Assembly: GCA_002435755.1 (NCBI GenBank)
Contig: DIYH01000011.1
Location: forward strand, 19,849-83,848
Direction: 5' to 3'
Length of the DNA stretch: 64,000 nt
Origin: Flammeovirgaceae bacterium UBA6059
GTDB taxonomy: Bacteria; Bacteroidota; Bacteroidia; Cytophagales; Cyclobacteriaceae
The translations under genes and the position numbers were made by a program. The notes under the pieces are model-generated. The model saw only the letters and a list, made by a program, of their open reading frames with translations. It was not told the origin of the DNA and did not search any database. Below are positions 9,463 to 21,000 of the stretch, piece after piece (the stretch's first letter is position 1; the number at the start of each line of letters is the position of its first letter).

Positions 9463-11097
9463 ATGTTTGTCGTGAAAAAAACAACACTTTTAGTCACAGT
9501 TCTGGCATTAGCAAATATCACTTTTGGTCAAACTGAGCGACCAAAACTGGTGGTCGGCATCATTGTAGATCAAATGCGGCAGGAGTATCTCTACCGCTTT
9601 GAAGAACACTATGGTGAGGACGGATTCAAACGGCTCTTGCATGAGGGATTTGAGGTGAAAAATGGTCACTACAACTATATCCCTACCTATACAGGTCCTG
9701 GTCATGCTTCGGTATACACAGGCACAACTCCAAGGGTCCATGGCATCATCTCTAACTACTGGTACAGCCGCAAGATCAAGGACATGATGTACTGTGCTGG
9801 TGATAGCACAGCGTCTGCTGTTGGCGGTAGTCAGGAAAATGGCAAGATATCTTCACGCAACCTACTTGCTACCACCATCACTGACGAACTGAAGCTATTT
9901 ACCCAAGGAGCTTCAAAAGTTGTAGGTGTCGCCATCAAAGACAGGGGAGCCTCTCTGCCTGCAGGTCATATGGCAGATGGTGCTTACTGGTACGACAGCA
10001 AGACAGGTACTTTCATGAGCAGCGATTATTACATGAACGAACTTCCAAATTGGGTATCTAAATTCAATAAGCTGGATAAGGCGAATGAGTACCTGAACAT
10101 GACCTGGGATACAGTAAAGCCAATCGAATCCTATATCGAATCAGCTGATGACAACAATCCCTATGAGGGAGCTTTCACTGGCCAGCGTCTTCCTGCCTTC
10201 CCTTATGATCTCAAAGCACTAAAAGAGAAAAATGAAGGATTTGGTTTGCTTCCGAGTACGCCATTCGGCAACTCGATCACTACAGATTTTGCCTTGGCAG
10301 CTATTGCAGGAGAATCTCTCGGCTCAGACAACATCACTGATTTTTTAGCGGTAAGCTACTCTAGCACAGACTATGTGGGTCATAGGTTTGGTCCCCACTC
10401 TAAGGAAATACAAGACACTTACATAAGATTGGATCAAGACCTGACCAGACTCTTTGCCGCACTAGATGAAAAGGTTGGCCGTGATGGCTATCTCGTATTC
10501 CTAAGTGCGGATCATGCCGTAGCTGATGTACCAAATTACCTCAAAGACCTCAAAATACCCGCTGGTAACTTTGTAGCAAAAAAACACCTTCCCGAAATCA
10601 GTACCGCCTTGAACAACAAATTTGGAGAAGGTCAATGGGTAGAAAATACCTCAAGTGATCAGGTGTTTCTCAATCTTCCTCTGCTAGAGGAAAAAGGCAT
10701 TGATAAACGTGAGATGCAAGTTTTCCTTGCCGACAAAATCAACCAACTAGAGGGTGTATCACAAGCTTTTACGGGTGCGGACATGACCAACGGCTACTAC
10801 CAAACTGGTACTCAATCACTACTCCAGGCAGGTTATAACCTCGACCGCTCGGGTGATGTACTCCTCGTCTATGAGCCCGGATGGATCTCTAGTAGCTGGC
10901 CTACCGGAACCACTCATGGTTCAGGCTTTACCTATGATACACACGTGCCAATTTTGTTTGCCGGTTGGGGTATCAAAAAGGGAAGTACTGTGCAAAAGTA
11001 TCATATCACCGACATAGCTCCAACCCTGTCCATGCTACTCAATATTAAGCTGCCCAGCGGAGCTACAGGTTCACCCATTCTAGAAATATTTGAATAG
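9463..11097 (+). CDS. PafA-type alkaline phosphatase, periplasmic
   Basis: The product is 544 aa with a signal peptide (KKTTLLVTVLALANITFGQ). It belongs to the alkaline phosphatase/nucleotide pyrophosphatase superfamily. The nucleophile is T77 in PTYTGPGHASVYTG, with N98 (SNYWYS) and the K159-x-R161 pair (AIKDRGA) that marks the phosphate-monoesterase PafA branch described in Elizabethkingia/Flavobacterium; zinc ligands are visible in GIIVDQMR, LSADHAV and TTHGSGFTYDTHVP. I chose the ATG at 9463; the frame extends to a TTG at 9451 but that only adds four residues. It likely releases phosphate from organic phosphomonoesters. The stop abuts the ATG of the next gene with no spacing, which indicates an operon. 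Confidence 0.93.
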   Translation: MFVVKKTTLLVTVLALANITFGQTERPKLVVGIIVDQMRQEYLYRFEEHYGEDGFKRLLHEGFEVKNGHYNYIPTYTGPGHASVYTGTTPRVHGIISNYWYSRKIKDMMYCAGDSTASAVGGSQENGKISSRNLLATTITDELKLFTQGASKVVGVAIKDRGASLPAGHMADGAYWYDSKTGTFMSSDYYMNELPNWVSKFNKLDKANEYLNMTWDTVKPIESYIESADDNNPYEGAFTGQRLPAFPYDLKALKEKNEGFGLLPSTPFGNSITTDFALAAIAGESLGSDNITDFLAVSYSSTDYVGHRFGPHSKEIQDTYIRLDQDLTRLFAALDEKVGRDGYLVFLSADHAVADVPNYLKDLKIPAGNFVAKKHLPEISTALNNKFGEGQWVENTSSDQVFLNLPLLEEKGIDKREMQVFLADKINQLEGVSQAFTGADMTNGYYQTGTQSLLQAGYNLDRSGDVLLVYEPGWISSSWPTGTTHGSGFTYDTHVPILFAGWGIKKGSTVQKYHITDIAPTLSMLLNIKLPSGATGSPILEIFE

Positions 11098-11760
11098 ATG
11101 AGCAGCCCTATCGGAATCATATTTGACATGGATGGCGTAGTGGTAGATAATCACCATTACCACCTGAAAGCATGGCAAGCCTTCTGCAAGAAATATGGCC
11201 TGCCACTGACCGAGGACGATTATCGGGACAACATCAATGGGCGTACAGCACCTGCCATAATGGCTTATTTATTTGGAGATAATCTGAATTCACAGCAAGT
11301 ATTGGACTATACTGATGAAAAAGAATCTCTTTACAGGGAGCTTTATGCACCTCACTTACAGCCGACTCCCGGATTATCAAAGTTTCTTTCTGATGCCAGC
11401 GATCATCATATACCAATGGCTGTCGCCACCTCTGCCCCTACCGAGAATGTCGAGTTCACGCTCGATGGTCTTGATATCCGAAGCTTCTTCAAAATCGTAA
11501 TAGACCAACATAGGGTCACTCATGGTAAACCGCACCCAGAGGTATACACTAAAGCGTGCCAAGCACTCGAACTTCCACCTGAACAATGCGTTGTATTCGA
11601 AGATGCTATTTCGGGTATCAAAGCTGGAAATGCTGCAGGTTGTCATGTGGTAGGGGTGGCAACTTCGCACAAACCTCATGAGTTGACCCCAGTTAAAATG
11701 ACCATCAATGACTTTAGAGATATCACAATTGACCAAACGATCAACCTCGTTCATGGCTAA
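11098..11760 (+). CDS. HAD-family beta-phosphoglucomutase-like phosphatase/mutase
   Basis: The product is 220 aa, cytoplasmic, HAD subfamily IA. Motif I is FDMDGVVVDN (about residues 9-18), which supplies the nucleophile and acid/base Asp; a helical cap follows with NINGRTAPAIM, motif II is in VATSAPTENV, the Lys lies in THGKPHPEVY, and motif IV is VFEDAISGIKAGNAAG. The cap and NGRT segment suggest beta-phosphoglucomutase rather than a simple phosphatase. It starts immediately after the phosphatase stop and its end overlaps the DUF4159 gene by 8 bases, so the three are probably one transcript. Next to the GH63-like glucosidase, it could isomerise beta-glucose-1-phosphate, but a phosphatase role is equally possible. 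Confidence 0.85.
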   Translation: MSSPIGIIFDMDGVVVDNHHYHLKAWQAFCKKYGLPLTEDDYRDNINGRTAPAIMAYLFGDNLNSQQVLDYTDEKESLYRELYAPHLQPTPGLSKFLSDASDHHIPMAVATSAPTENVEFTLDGLDIRSFFKIVIDQHRVTHGKPHPEVYTKACQALELPPEQCVVFEDAISGIKAGNAAGCHVVGVATSHKPHELTPVKMTINDFRDITIDQTINLVHG

Positions 11761-12409
11761 GTTAGGTGTGATACTGTCCATATGCCTGATGCTCACGCTT
11801 GAAGGTATGGCTCAGATCAAAATAGCTCAACTTAAGTACAATGGTGGCGGAGATTGGTATGCGAACAAAACTGCACTCCCCAACCTAATAGAGTTTTGTA
11901 ATCGTAATCTCCGTACGAGCCTTGATCCTAATCCTGAGACTGTGGAGGTAAGTAGTCGGGATATCTTCCTTTATCCCTACATCTATATGACCGGACATGG
12001 CAATGTCGTCTTTTCTAATCAGGAAGCTGAGAACCTCAGAAACTACCTGTTATCAGGAGGCTTTTTGCACATTGACGATAATTACGGTCTGGACCAGTTT
12101 GTACGCCTAGAAATGAAAAAGGTCTTTCCAGAACTAGAGTTTGTTGAGTTGCCTTTTGATCATCCTATCTATCATCAGAAGTATAAGTTCAATGAAGGGC
12201 CCCCAAAAGTACATGAGCATGACAACAAACCTTCGCAAGGTTTTGGGCTGATCTACGAAGGACGGCTTGTGTGCTACTATTCTTTCGAAAGTGACCTAGG
12301 CAATGGTTGGGAAGACCAATCTATCTACAACGATCCGGAATCTGTGCGCCAAGCTGCGCTACAAATGGGAGCTAATATTATCTCCTATGCGTTTACGCAG
12401 AGTAATTAG
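11753..12409 (+). CDS. DUF4159 protein, exported
   Basis: The product is 218 aa. The start at 11753 was chosen over an in-frame ATG at 11708 because it gives a clean signal peptide (MAKLGVILSICLMLTLEGMAQ) and overlaps the previous stop by 8 bases. The mature part has the DUF4159 features: KIAQLKYNGGGDWY, YIYMTGHGNVVF and the GGFLHIDDNYG segment, a GATase/ThuA-like fold. Its role is not established; in Bacteroidota such genes often sit near AAA/MoxR or aerotolerance loci, which are absent here. It is the last plus-strand gene before a convergent lipoprotein gene. Confidence 0.82.
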   Translation: MAKLGVILSICLMLTLEGMAQIKIAQLKYNGGGDWYANKTALPNLIEFCNRNLRTSLDPNPETVEVSSRDIFLYPYIYMTGHGNVVFSNQEAENLRNYLLSGGFLHIDDNYGLDQFVRLEMKKVFPELEFVELPFDHPIYHQKYKFNEGPPKVHEHDNKPSQGFGLIYEGRLVCYYSFESDLGNGWEDQSIYNDPESVRQAALQMGANIISYAFTQSN

Positions 12410-12512
12410 TTACGCCGCTATTAGGCACAGTTCAGTGTTGTTACTTAGACAAGTCTGCCCATTATCATCGCTTATCAATACCGTCAAAGGCAGTCATTCA
12501 TTAGCATCTTAT

Positions 12513-13250
12513 CTAGAATTGTAGCGAATACTCACCATACACTTCACTTCGGCTGTTGTCCAACTCTTCTGTGATAAAGTCCTCATGGAATTCATTGGGT
12601 GTAGCCCCGTATACACGGAATTGAATGTCTTGTCCTGCAACACTCATCAAAGGGACAGCAGACAGTTTCTCAATTAAAAGTAAGGCAGAGCTACCATCCA
12701 ATGGAGTTACTGTCATTCCCGGTTCAGATGATGGGGGCGCAGAGAATCGCTGAGTTCCAATAACTTCATTGATGCTCATTTCTAATTCGAAATATCGTTT
12801 GACATCTAGGTTTATGATATAATTATCCACTTCAAAAGATAAATCGACACATGGAAGATCACCACAATCAGCTCTTGCAACTGAGAGATTACTGACTTCC
12901 ATAGTTGATTTTTGACCCAATCGAATGATTCGACCTTGCAAGTATTCAGTATCTCTATCCTCAATGAGTCTTGTGGCGTACGAAGGTCTCGATATCCAAA
13001 ATCTTGTCCATTCACCTTCAACATCAATCAGATATTCACCGTCAAGCATTGTTCTGGTGGTATAGGTTTCTCCACCATCATGTGTGATGAGAATCTCTAC
13101 ACTGTCAACACGTTCTATGCTATTACCGAATTCATCATAAAGCTCAATCATCCCTCTAACTAACACCCCTTCATCAGGCATCTCATCTTCATCATTACAT
13201 CCCCAGGCCATTAGCGCCATCGCAATCAACAAAAGTTTGCTCGTTTTCAT
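12513..13250 (-). CDS. Lipoprotein of unknown function
   Basis: The product is 245 aa, starting at the ATG at 13250; a TTG at 13259 would add three residues. It has an SPII signal (LLLIAMALMAWGC, lipid Cys about residue 18) followed by an acidic DEDEMPDEG tail typical of surface-directed Bacteroidota lipoproteins. The first 90 residues of the mature part look like a carboxypeptidase-regulatory-like beta sandwich (VRGMIELYDEFG ... DGEYLIDVEG); the rest is beta-rich with one cysteine pair (ADCGDLPCVD). I do not recognise a family. It is a stand-alone gene between two plus-strand genes. Confidence 0.65.
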   Translation of the reverse strand: MKTSKLLLIAMALMAWGCNDEDEMPDEGVLVRGMIELYDEFGNSIERVDSVEILITHDGGETYTTRTMLDGEYLIDVEGEWTRFWISRPSYATRLIEDRDTEYLQGRIIRLGQKSTMEVSNLSVARADCGDLPCVDLSFEVDNYIINLDVKRYFELEMSINEVIGTQRFSAPPSSEPGMTVTPLDGSSALLLIEKLSAVPLMSVAGQDIQFRVYGATPNEFHEDFITEELDNSRSEVYGEYSLQF

Positions 13251-13532
13251 TGTTTTCAAGAATCTAGTTTTTAACCACTCGATGATACGTGATTACAAGG
13301 GTGCAGTTTGAAGATATCAGTGAAAAAATGGCAGTTATTTTAATGAGATCAATCAGTAACCAAAATGGGTCCTTGTTGCTCATGAGTATTAGCAATACAG
13401 TTCCTATCAACATACCGGGATTAGTTAGAAGGAATAAAGATTTGGCTTAGGCATAAAGCTTACTTCAGGTTTAAAAGTTGAGCCTCATGTAACCCAGATC
13501 AGATGCAGGTTGTCCAATAGCAAAATCGTCCT
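13251..13532. other. Divergent intergenic region, 282 bases
   Basis: This stretch separates the minus-strand lipoprotein gene from the plus-strand serine hydrolase, so it should hold two divergent promoters. I find no convincing -33/-7 pair, hairpin or RNA gene. A 40-codon plus-strand frame begins near 13329 and ends in DLA; it resembles nothing I know and is likely chance. Confidence 0.4.
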
Positions 13533-14675
13533 ATGAAACCTGTCATCTACTTCATCATAATCGTAGCTGTTTCCATTCATAACTGTCAATCTTCTGCTAG
13601 AACGCTTAAGGAAGTAACTCAAGACGACCTATCGCCGAAAACCAACGAGATTGATCGGCTTGTTGATAAACATTGCAATTCAGGGATGTTTAGCGGTTCA
13701 ATATTGGTGGCCGAAAACGGAGAGATCATCTATCAGCAACAATGTGGTTACTTAGATATTGACTCAACAGTCTCAATCAATGAGGCCTCAGTCTTTGAAA
13801 TAGCCTCACTTTCAAAGCAGTTTACTGCTTTTATGATCATGGTACTCAAACAACAAGGCAAGCTTGATTATGGCGATCTCATAACTGAGTATTTCCCGGA
13901 ATTGCCTTACCAGGACATAACGATTCGGCATCTTCTTACACATACTTCAGGACTCTCAGAACGTCAGTTTTTCCAATGGGCTGGACAACATATGAGACCT
14001 CCAACGATCTATCACAACGAGTTCATTTTGAATTACCTCATTACTGAACAGCCCGAACTTGCATTTGCACCGGGAAACAATTGGGAGTATTCAAATCTGG
14101 GCTATTTCTTACTGCCCTTGATCATCCAACAAAAAACAGGCATGCACTACATAGATTATTTGGAGAAAAGCATTGTAAAGCCTTTAGGGCTAGAAAACAC
14201 GGGAGTCTATTCTCAGGAATTCAAAGGATCTCAAATGGATAATTATGCATTCGGAAGGGTCTTTAACCCGCAAGATTCAGCATTCATGTCCTCCTTTGGC
14301 ATGGCATGGTCAGACTCGATCTACGGTGGAGTTGGAATCATTTCCAATGCTGAAGATCTATTCAAATGGGATCAAGCACTTTATTCAGATACTCTAATTG
14401 ACTCAAGTTCTTTGTATGAAGCATTCGAGCCTTACCAACTCTCTAACGACGGCTCTAGCGGTTACGGGTTCGGATGGTTCGTGGATGATGATCAGACAAT
14501 CAACGGAATGCCAATTGGCAAAATATTAAGCCATTATGGTCTGTGGCCTGGTTATGAATCATCCATTGTTCGCTTTCCAGAAAAGAAAAAGACAATTATC
14601 ATTCTTGCCAATCAATCGCCTTCCAGCAAGGATGTCCTAAAAGAAGAAATATCTTCAATACTCTTTAGTCGGTAA
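13533..14675 (+). CDS. Serine hydrolase, class C beta-lactamase/DD-peptidase fold
   Basis: The product is 380 aa with an N-terminal export signal (VIYFIIIVAVSIHNC) that may be SPII, though HNC is a weak lipobox. The three catalytic motifs of the family are present: SxxK at S92-K95 (ASLSKQFTAF), YxN in WEYSNLGYF (about residue 187) and HxG in SHYGLWPGY (about residue 337). RHLLTHTSGL before YxN is also typical. Members include esterases, D-aminopeptidases and PBP4-like hydrolases; true beta-lactam resistance is unlikely to be its job. It is monocistronic, with no gene nearby that hints at the substrate. Confidence 0.88.
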   Translation: MKPVIYFIIIVAVSIHNCQSSARTLKEVTQDDLSPKTNEIDRLVDKHCNSGMFSGSILVAENGEIIYQQQCGYLDIDSTVSINEASVFEIASLSKQFTAFMIMVLKQQGKLDYGDLITEYFPELPYQDITIRHLLTHTSGLSERQFFQWAGQHMRPPTIYHNEFILNYLITEQPELAFAPGNNWEYSNLGYFLLPLIIQQKTGMHYIDYLEKSIVKPLGLENTGVYSQEFKGSQMDNYAFGRVFNPQDSAFMSSFGMAWSDSIYGGVGIISNAEDLFKWDQALYSDTLIDSSSLYEAFEPYQLSNDGSSGYGFGWFVDDDQTINGMPIGKILSHYGLWPGYESSIVRFPEKKKTIIILANQSPSSKDVLKEEISSILFSR

Positions 14676-15019
14676 GACAGTTAAGTCCAACCAACAAAAT
14701 ATAATTCAGATAAAGCGCGAAATAGAAGATTACTTACCTCCGAATGGTAGTCCAACCCAACTGTCATCCATTTGTCACCCATTGGTAAGCCCAAAAAGGG
14801 TTCAGCACTATTGACCAAGTACATCCTTTAGATTTCATTTAATCCGTAGAGAAAACTCCTCTGCTAAAGTATCAATTGAGTATTTGTTGCATTATTCAGG
14901 CTTAAGTAACTCATGAGCTAAAATAGAGCAGGTTGGCTTTGTGGCTTGGGTTGAGGTTAGTCTATATTCTAGCAGCTGGGAGTTGGGTCAATTACACATG
15001 AGAACGTAATAGATCTGAG
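14676..15019. other. Gene-free stretch upstream of the 2151-aa surface protein
   Basis: These 344 bases carry no frame with coding character on either strand and no strong hairpin. They presumably hold the promoter and leader of the large surface protein gene; a TTGGGTTG followed by TATATTCTAG near 14947-14973 is only vaguely promoter-like. I see nothing else. Confidence 0.4.
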
Positions 15020-18000
15020 ATGAATATTGGGAAGTGGGTCAGAATTACCAGCGCTCTTACCGCTCTTCTACTTGTCCTCAATCAGGCACAAGGGCAGGAT
15101 GCGTTTATCACCACCTGGAAAACAGATAATCCAGGGCAGACCAATAGTACCTCGATTCTACTGCCTGTCGACTCCTCATTTGTCTACAACTACGACGTAG
15201 ATTGGGACAATGATGGAGTCTATGATACATTGGGCGTTACAGGACCCATTATACATGATTTTGGTGTTGCCGGTACTTATACCATCGCTATCCGAGGAGA
15301 TTTCAACAAGATTTATTTCAACAATGAGGGCGATACGGCCAAGATCATTGATATAGTTCAGTGGGGTGATATTGAATGGTCTTCAATGAATTCTGCATTC
15401 TTTGGATGCAGTAACCTAAACATTAGTGCAGTTGACGCGCCTGACCTGACTAACGTGGGAGACTTCAGCAATTTATTTCGGGGATGTACTGCCTTCAACA
15501 GTGACATTAACCATTGGGATGTGAGCAACGTGGCTATATTCTATCGCACATTCCAAGGTTGCACCAACTTTGATCAACCACTTAACGACTGGGACATGTC
15601 TAGTTGTTACAATCTTGATCGTACTTTTTTGAATTGCCCAGCATTCAATCAGCCTCTTGATAGATGGGATGTTAGCGGAGTGACCTTATTCGCAGAGACA
15701 TTCAACGGTGCTACATCTTTCAATCAAGATATTGGCATGTGGGATGTATCCGCCGCATGGCAATTCGCCGGGATGTTTGTCAAAGCCTCGAGCTTCAATC
15801 AAGATATAGGTGCTTGGCAACCTACATCAGCCACTAACATGTCAAGGATGTTTAATCAAACTACAGCATTCAACCAGGACATAGGAGGCTGGGATGTATC
15901 CAAGGTTACGAACATGAGCAATATGTTCAGCTCATCTATCTTTAATCAAGACATCAGTGACTGGGATGTAAGCAACGTCAAAAGCATGGTCCGGATGTTT
16001 TCTGGTAACTCAGCTTTTAACCAACCTATCGGGAAATGGAATACATCAAGCCTTGAGTCTACGAACTGGATGTTTTTCAATACCCTTGTTTTTGACCAAC
16101 CATTAGGTACCTGGGATGTAAGCAACCTCACTTCATTGCACAGTATGTTTCGTAGTACTGGTGCCTTTGATCAAGACTTGAGCAATTGGGATGTGAGCAA
16201 TGTGCAAAACATGGGATCCACGTTTGAGTTTAGCGTTATTGATCAGGATTTCAGCTCATGGGATGTTTCCAATGTGCTTACCATGGAGCGGATGTTTAGT
16301 GGCTCACAGCTCTCTACTGAAAACTACGATAAGCTCCTGGAATCATGGAGCGTCCAATCTGTCCAGTCTGACATTCTATTTCATGCTGGTTCTAGCGTCT
16401 ACTGTTCTGCCGGGGCTGCCCGATCTGACCTGGCTGATAACCATGATTGGATGATTACAGACGGTGGAGCTGAGACGGACCCTCCAATTGCGATAGCTCA
16501 GGATGTCACACTCGCCCTAGATGCGACAGGTAACCTAACACTTGATCCGGCGGCCATTGATAATGGTTCTTATGATGACTGTACAGATGTGACGCTTTCG
16601 GCATCAGTCACTTCATTTGACTGCAGTGATATTGGTACCCCAATGAATGTCACCTTGACTGTTGAAGATCAGAATGGCAATTCAGCAACAGATGACGCTA
16701 TTGTTACAATAGTCGATGCTCCGTTGTTGATTACATGCCCAGCTGATGTGAATGCTGTAGCAGATGGTTTAGGTACTACAGCGCAAGCCTTCTGGACGGC
16801 ACCTACGCTTGGATGTAATTACACCATCACCTCCACGCACAACAGCGGCGACTTTTTTCCGATAGGGACTACAACTGTGACTTACACGGCGACAGACCCA
16901 CTGATGAACTCAACAAATTGCAGTTTTGATGTGATAGTCACGTCTGACCGACCTTTCGTCACAACATGGAAAACAGACAATTCGGATGTCACGAATGATA
17001 CCTCTATTGAAATACCTACTACCGGAGGCGGTTACAACTATGATGTTGATTGGAACAATGACGGTATCTACGATGAGTTTGGCATCACTGGAGACGCGAT
17101 CCATGACTTTGGCACAGCAGGTACTTATACCATTCGCATTAGAGGTGATTTTCCCTGGATACGTTTTGGTAGGGATGGTGGCACAGACAATAAGAAAATT
17201 GTAGATATCGTGCAATGGGGAGATATCGCCTGGTCTAGCATGTTTGAGGCATTCTCGGGTTGTAGCAATATGACCCTATCTGCTACAGATGCCCCTGATT
17301 TGTCTGGTGCGACACGTATGGGTGGGATCTTTTCAGGTTGTAGTGTGCTCGATAGTGATATTAATCACTGGGATGTAAGCACCATCACTGAGTTGGGTGG
17401 AGCATTTGCTGGCGCTACAATTTTCAACTCACCATTGAACGATTGGGATGTCAGTAACGTGACGGCCTTTACACGCACGTTTAGAAATGCTCAAGCCTTC
17501 AATCAACCTTTGAACAATTGGGATGTCGGTAATTCTGTTTCTATGGATCGCATGTTTTCATTAGCAAAGTCTTTTAATCAGGACATTGGCAACTGGAACG
17601 TGTCTAAAGTGACCAACATGAACGAAATGTTCATGGATGCAAAGGCTTTTGATCAAGACCTTGGATCGTGGAATGTAGGTGCTGTTACGATCATGTCGGA
17701 AATGTTCAACGGAGCAAGTGAGTTCAACCAAGATCTAAACTCCTGGAATACTTCGAGTGTAGAAACGATGAAATCCATGTTTCAAGCCGCCAAGAAGTTC
17801 AATGGCAATATCACAGCTTGGAATGTATCTAATGTCACCGACATGAGTGTAATGTTTGCCAGTGCATCAAGTTTCAACCAAAACATCGGGAACTGGACCA
17901 CTTCAAGTGTCACCACATTGGCTCATACATTCACAGGTGCTTCCATCTTCGATCAGGACATTAGTAATTGGAATACGTCCAATGTGACCACCATGCGGTG

Positions 18001-21000
18001 GACATTTCGTGCAGCGGTCGAATTCAATCAGGATATTGGTGATTGGGATGTTTCGTCGGTTGTAGATATGGAAGAAATGTTTGCTGCGGCTTCTCTATTC
18101 AATCAAGACCTGAGTGATTGGGATGTAGGTCAGGTGACCACTATGGCAGATATGTTTCGAAGTACTTCTATCGATCAGGATTTTGGCGATTGGGATGTGC
18201 GACAGGTGACGGATATGTCTGACATGTTCTTGAATGTCACGCTCTTTACCGAAAACTATGACAGGCTACTCATCGGTTGGAATGATCTGACACTTCAACC
18301 CAATGTTAGCTTTCATGGCGGTAATAGCATCTACTGTGAAGGTGCTTTGGCACGTGCCAATATGGTCACCTCCGACGATTGGTCAATTAACGATGGTGGT
18401 CCTGAAGGCATTGCCCCGACTGCCGTATGCAGAGACATCACTGTTGCTTTAGACAACACCAATAGCATTACCATTGACGCTTCCTTGCTCGATAATGGAT
18501 CATCAGATAACTGTTCGTCCATATCATTTACCGCTGATCAGACCACTTTTACCTGTGCTGATATCGGGACTCAATTAGTAGAGTTAACCATCACGGATGT
18601 AGTTGGAAATACCTCCACATGCAATGCAAATATCACGGTAGAAGAAGCCCCATTATTTATTGCCAACTGCCCTTCTGACATTATCTTAAATAACAATGTA
18701 GCAGGCTGCACTGCGATTGCTACCTGGAGCGAACCTACTACCAATTGCAATGCCACCTTGTCTTCGACCTCCACCAGCGGTGACCAATTTCCGGTAGGTA
18801 CTACGACAGTCACGTACACCGCATCTGATGGGCTAGGCGGTGAAGTGACTTGTAGTTTTGACGTGACTGTAAGCACTGACCTTCAAGTCGCCGTTGACGA
18901 AGTAATTGACGCGACATGTCCTCTGTCGGCTGATGGAAGCGTCGACATCCTTGTTACGGGTGGGCAAGCACCTTATGCTTTCGATTGGGATAATGATGGT
19001 ACGGGTGATCTCGATGACCCAGAAGACCCCACCAACTTTGAGGAAGGAAGCTACAACGTAATAGTTACAGATGCTTTAGGCTGTACCGCCACAACTGCTA
19101 CTACAGTAGGATCAACCGGTGTTTTGGAGTTCGTGAGCTGTCCAGCAGATATCACCGTCTCTGCGAATAGCGCCGGATGCCTTGGACAAGTGACATGGAC
19201 TGCTCCGGTCACCACATGTCCTTCGACCATCACCAGCACCCACAATAGTGGGGACATATTTGATTTGGGCACCACTGAAGTAGTGTATGAAGCAAGAGAT
19301 GGTGCTGGCGGGTTGATCACTTGTAGCTTTCAGGTCACGGTGGTAAATGATCTCACTATTGGCTTATCTGCACTTAATGGTACCTCATGCGCCAACACAA
19401 CCGACGGGAATATCAATGTGAGCATCAGCGGAGGAACACCCAATTATGGTTTTAACTGGGATGAAGATGGCGTTTTCGATGATACTAAGGATCTTTCTGG
19501 CTTAACAGCCGCAAACCGGACGTTGGAGGTTCAAGATGCCAACGGTTGTACGGCTACACGTACCTTCTCCGTACCATCCAACAGTGAATTTAGCTTTATT
19601 GACTGTCCGGATGATATCATCATCACACCTAACCAGGACGGATGTCTTGCTTTAGTGACTTGGGAAGAACCTACTGTATCCTGCCAGGCGAGCATCACGA
19701 GTACGCATAGCAGCGGGGACTTATTTCCAGTAGGCACTACCGAAGTAGTGTACACTGCTGTTGCAAGCAACGGACAAGCCATCACATGCCGATTTGATAT
19801 CACCGTTCAAGACGACCTGAGCGTGCAGCCTGACACCATCGTGCATGCATCCTGTACTTCTATTCCTGATGGCTCAATATCGCTTATGGTCGATGGCGGT
19901 TCCATGCCTTACACATACACATGGTTCGGAGATAGCCTTACTACTGATGCGGACCGTCAGGATGACCTCCTACCGGGAATATATGAAGTGGCGGTCAAGG
20001 GCGACTATGGGTGTGAAGCGTCGCTCACTTTCGAAATAGAAGCTGATGCTCCTTTTGAGCTAACGAACTGTCCATCTGACACTACCCTATCGGTAAATGC
20101 ATCTGGATGTCGAGCCCAAGTATTCTGGGAAGCTCCTGATTTACTATGCAATAGCGTATCTCTCCAATCCTCTCATCAACCCGGTGATCACTTTGACATA
20201 GGTACGACGGAGGTCTCCTACTTCGCTCATAATGGACTAGGCGATAGCCTTTTTTGCTCATTCGACATCACCGTAGAGTCAGCACTTTCACTCAGGTTTG
20301 AAGGCATCCAACCTAGTACATGCCAAGAATCTAGCGACGGGCAGGCAGCAGTCATATTCGAAGGTGGCATTCCGCCTTTGTCCTATGATTGGGATTATGA
20401 CGGTATAGGTGACTTTGATAATGCTTTGACACAATCCAATCTCCCTTACGGACGAAACATAGTCATGGTCAGAGATTCTGCCGGATGTACTTTAACCGAC
20501 TCCTTGTTTATCGAAGCAATAGAGCCTCTGGAAATTATTGGTTGTCCGACTGACACTACCATCATGGTAAACACCTCAGCTTGTCGTGGTACACTCAATT
20601 GGAGAACACCTTCATTGCTTTGTAGCTCAGGTACTTTAACAACATCTCACCCACCTGGCTATAGCTTCAACATAGGTACCACATTGGTCGAGTATCTGGC
20701 AACCAATGAGCAGGGTGAAACTGTGACCTGTACATTTAATGTCACGGTAGAAAGTGATCTGACCGTGAGCCTGGATAGTCTGGCCAGCCCTTCTTGCTAT
20801 GAGAACGAAGATGGATTCGCCTACATCACTGCCCAAGGAGGCACAGGCGACTACATGTATCAATGGAACCATGTTGGTTTTCTCACCGCGAGAGAAGATT
20901 ATGAAAATCTCGTTGCTGGAGAATACAATGTAGTCGTAATAGATAGCCTGGAGTGCAGGGCCAATGTGGCATTCGAGCTTGAAGAAATAGATCCCATCGA

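Noticed and set aside
11377..11796. 139-codon open frame on the minus strand
   Set aside because: It lies entirely over the HAD gene and the start of the DUF4159 gene, which both have clear family motifs; its translation has no recognisable features.
13329..13451. 40-codon plus-strand frame in the divergent intergenic region
   Set aside because: No recognisable composition, signal or family; its length is compatible with chance.
15480..18260. Short-period DNA repeats that could suggest a CRISPR array or satellite
   Set aside because: The period is about 75 bases, in frame, with protein-level conservation (FNQDIGxWDVS); it is a coding repeat of the DUF285 type.
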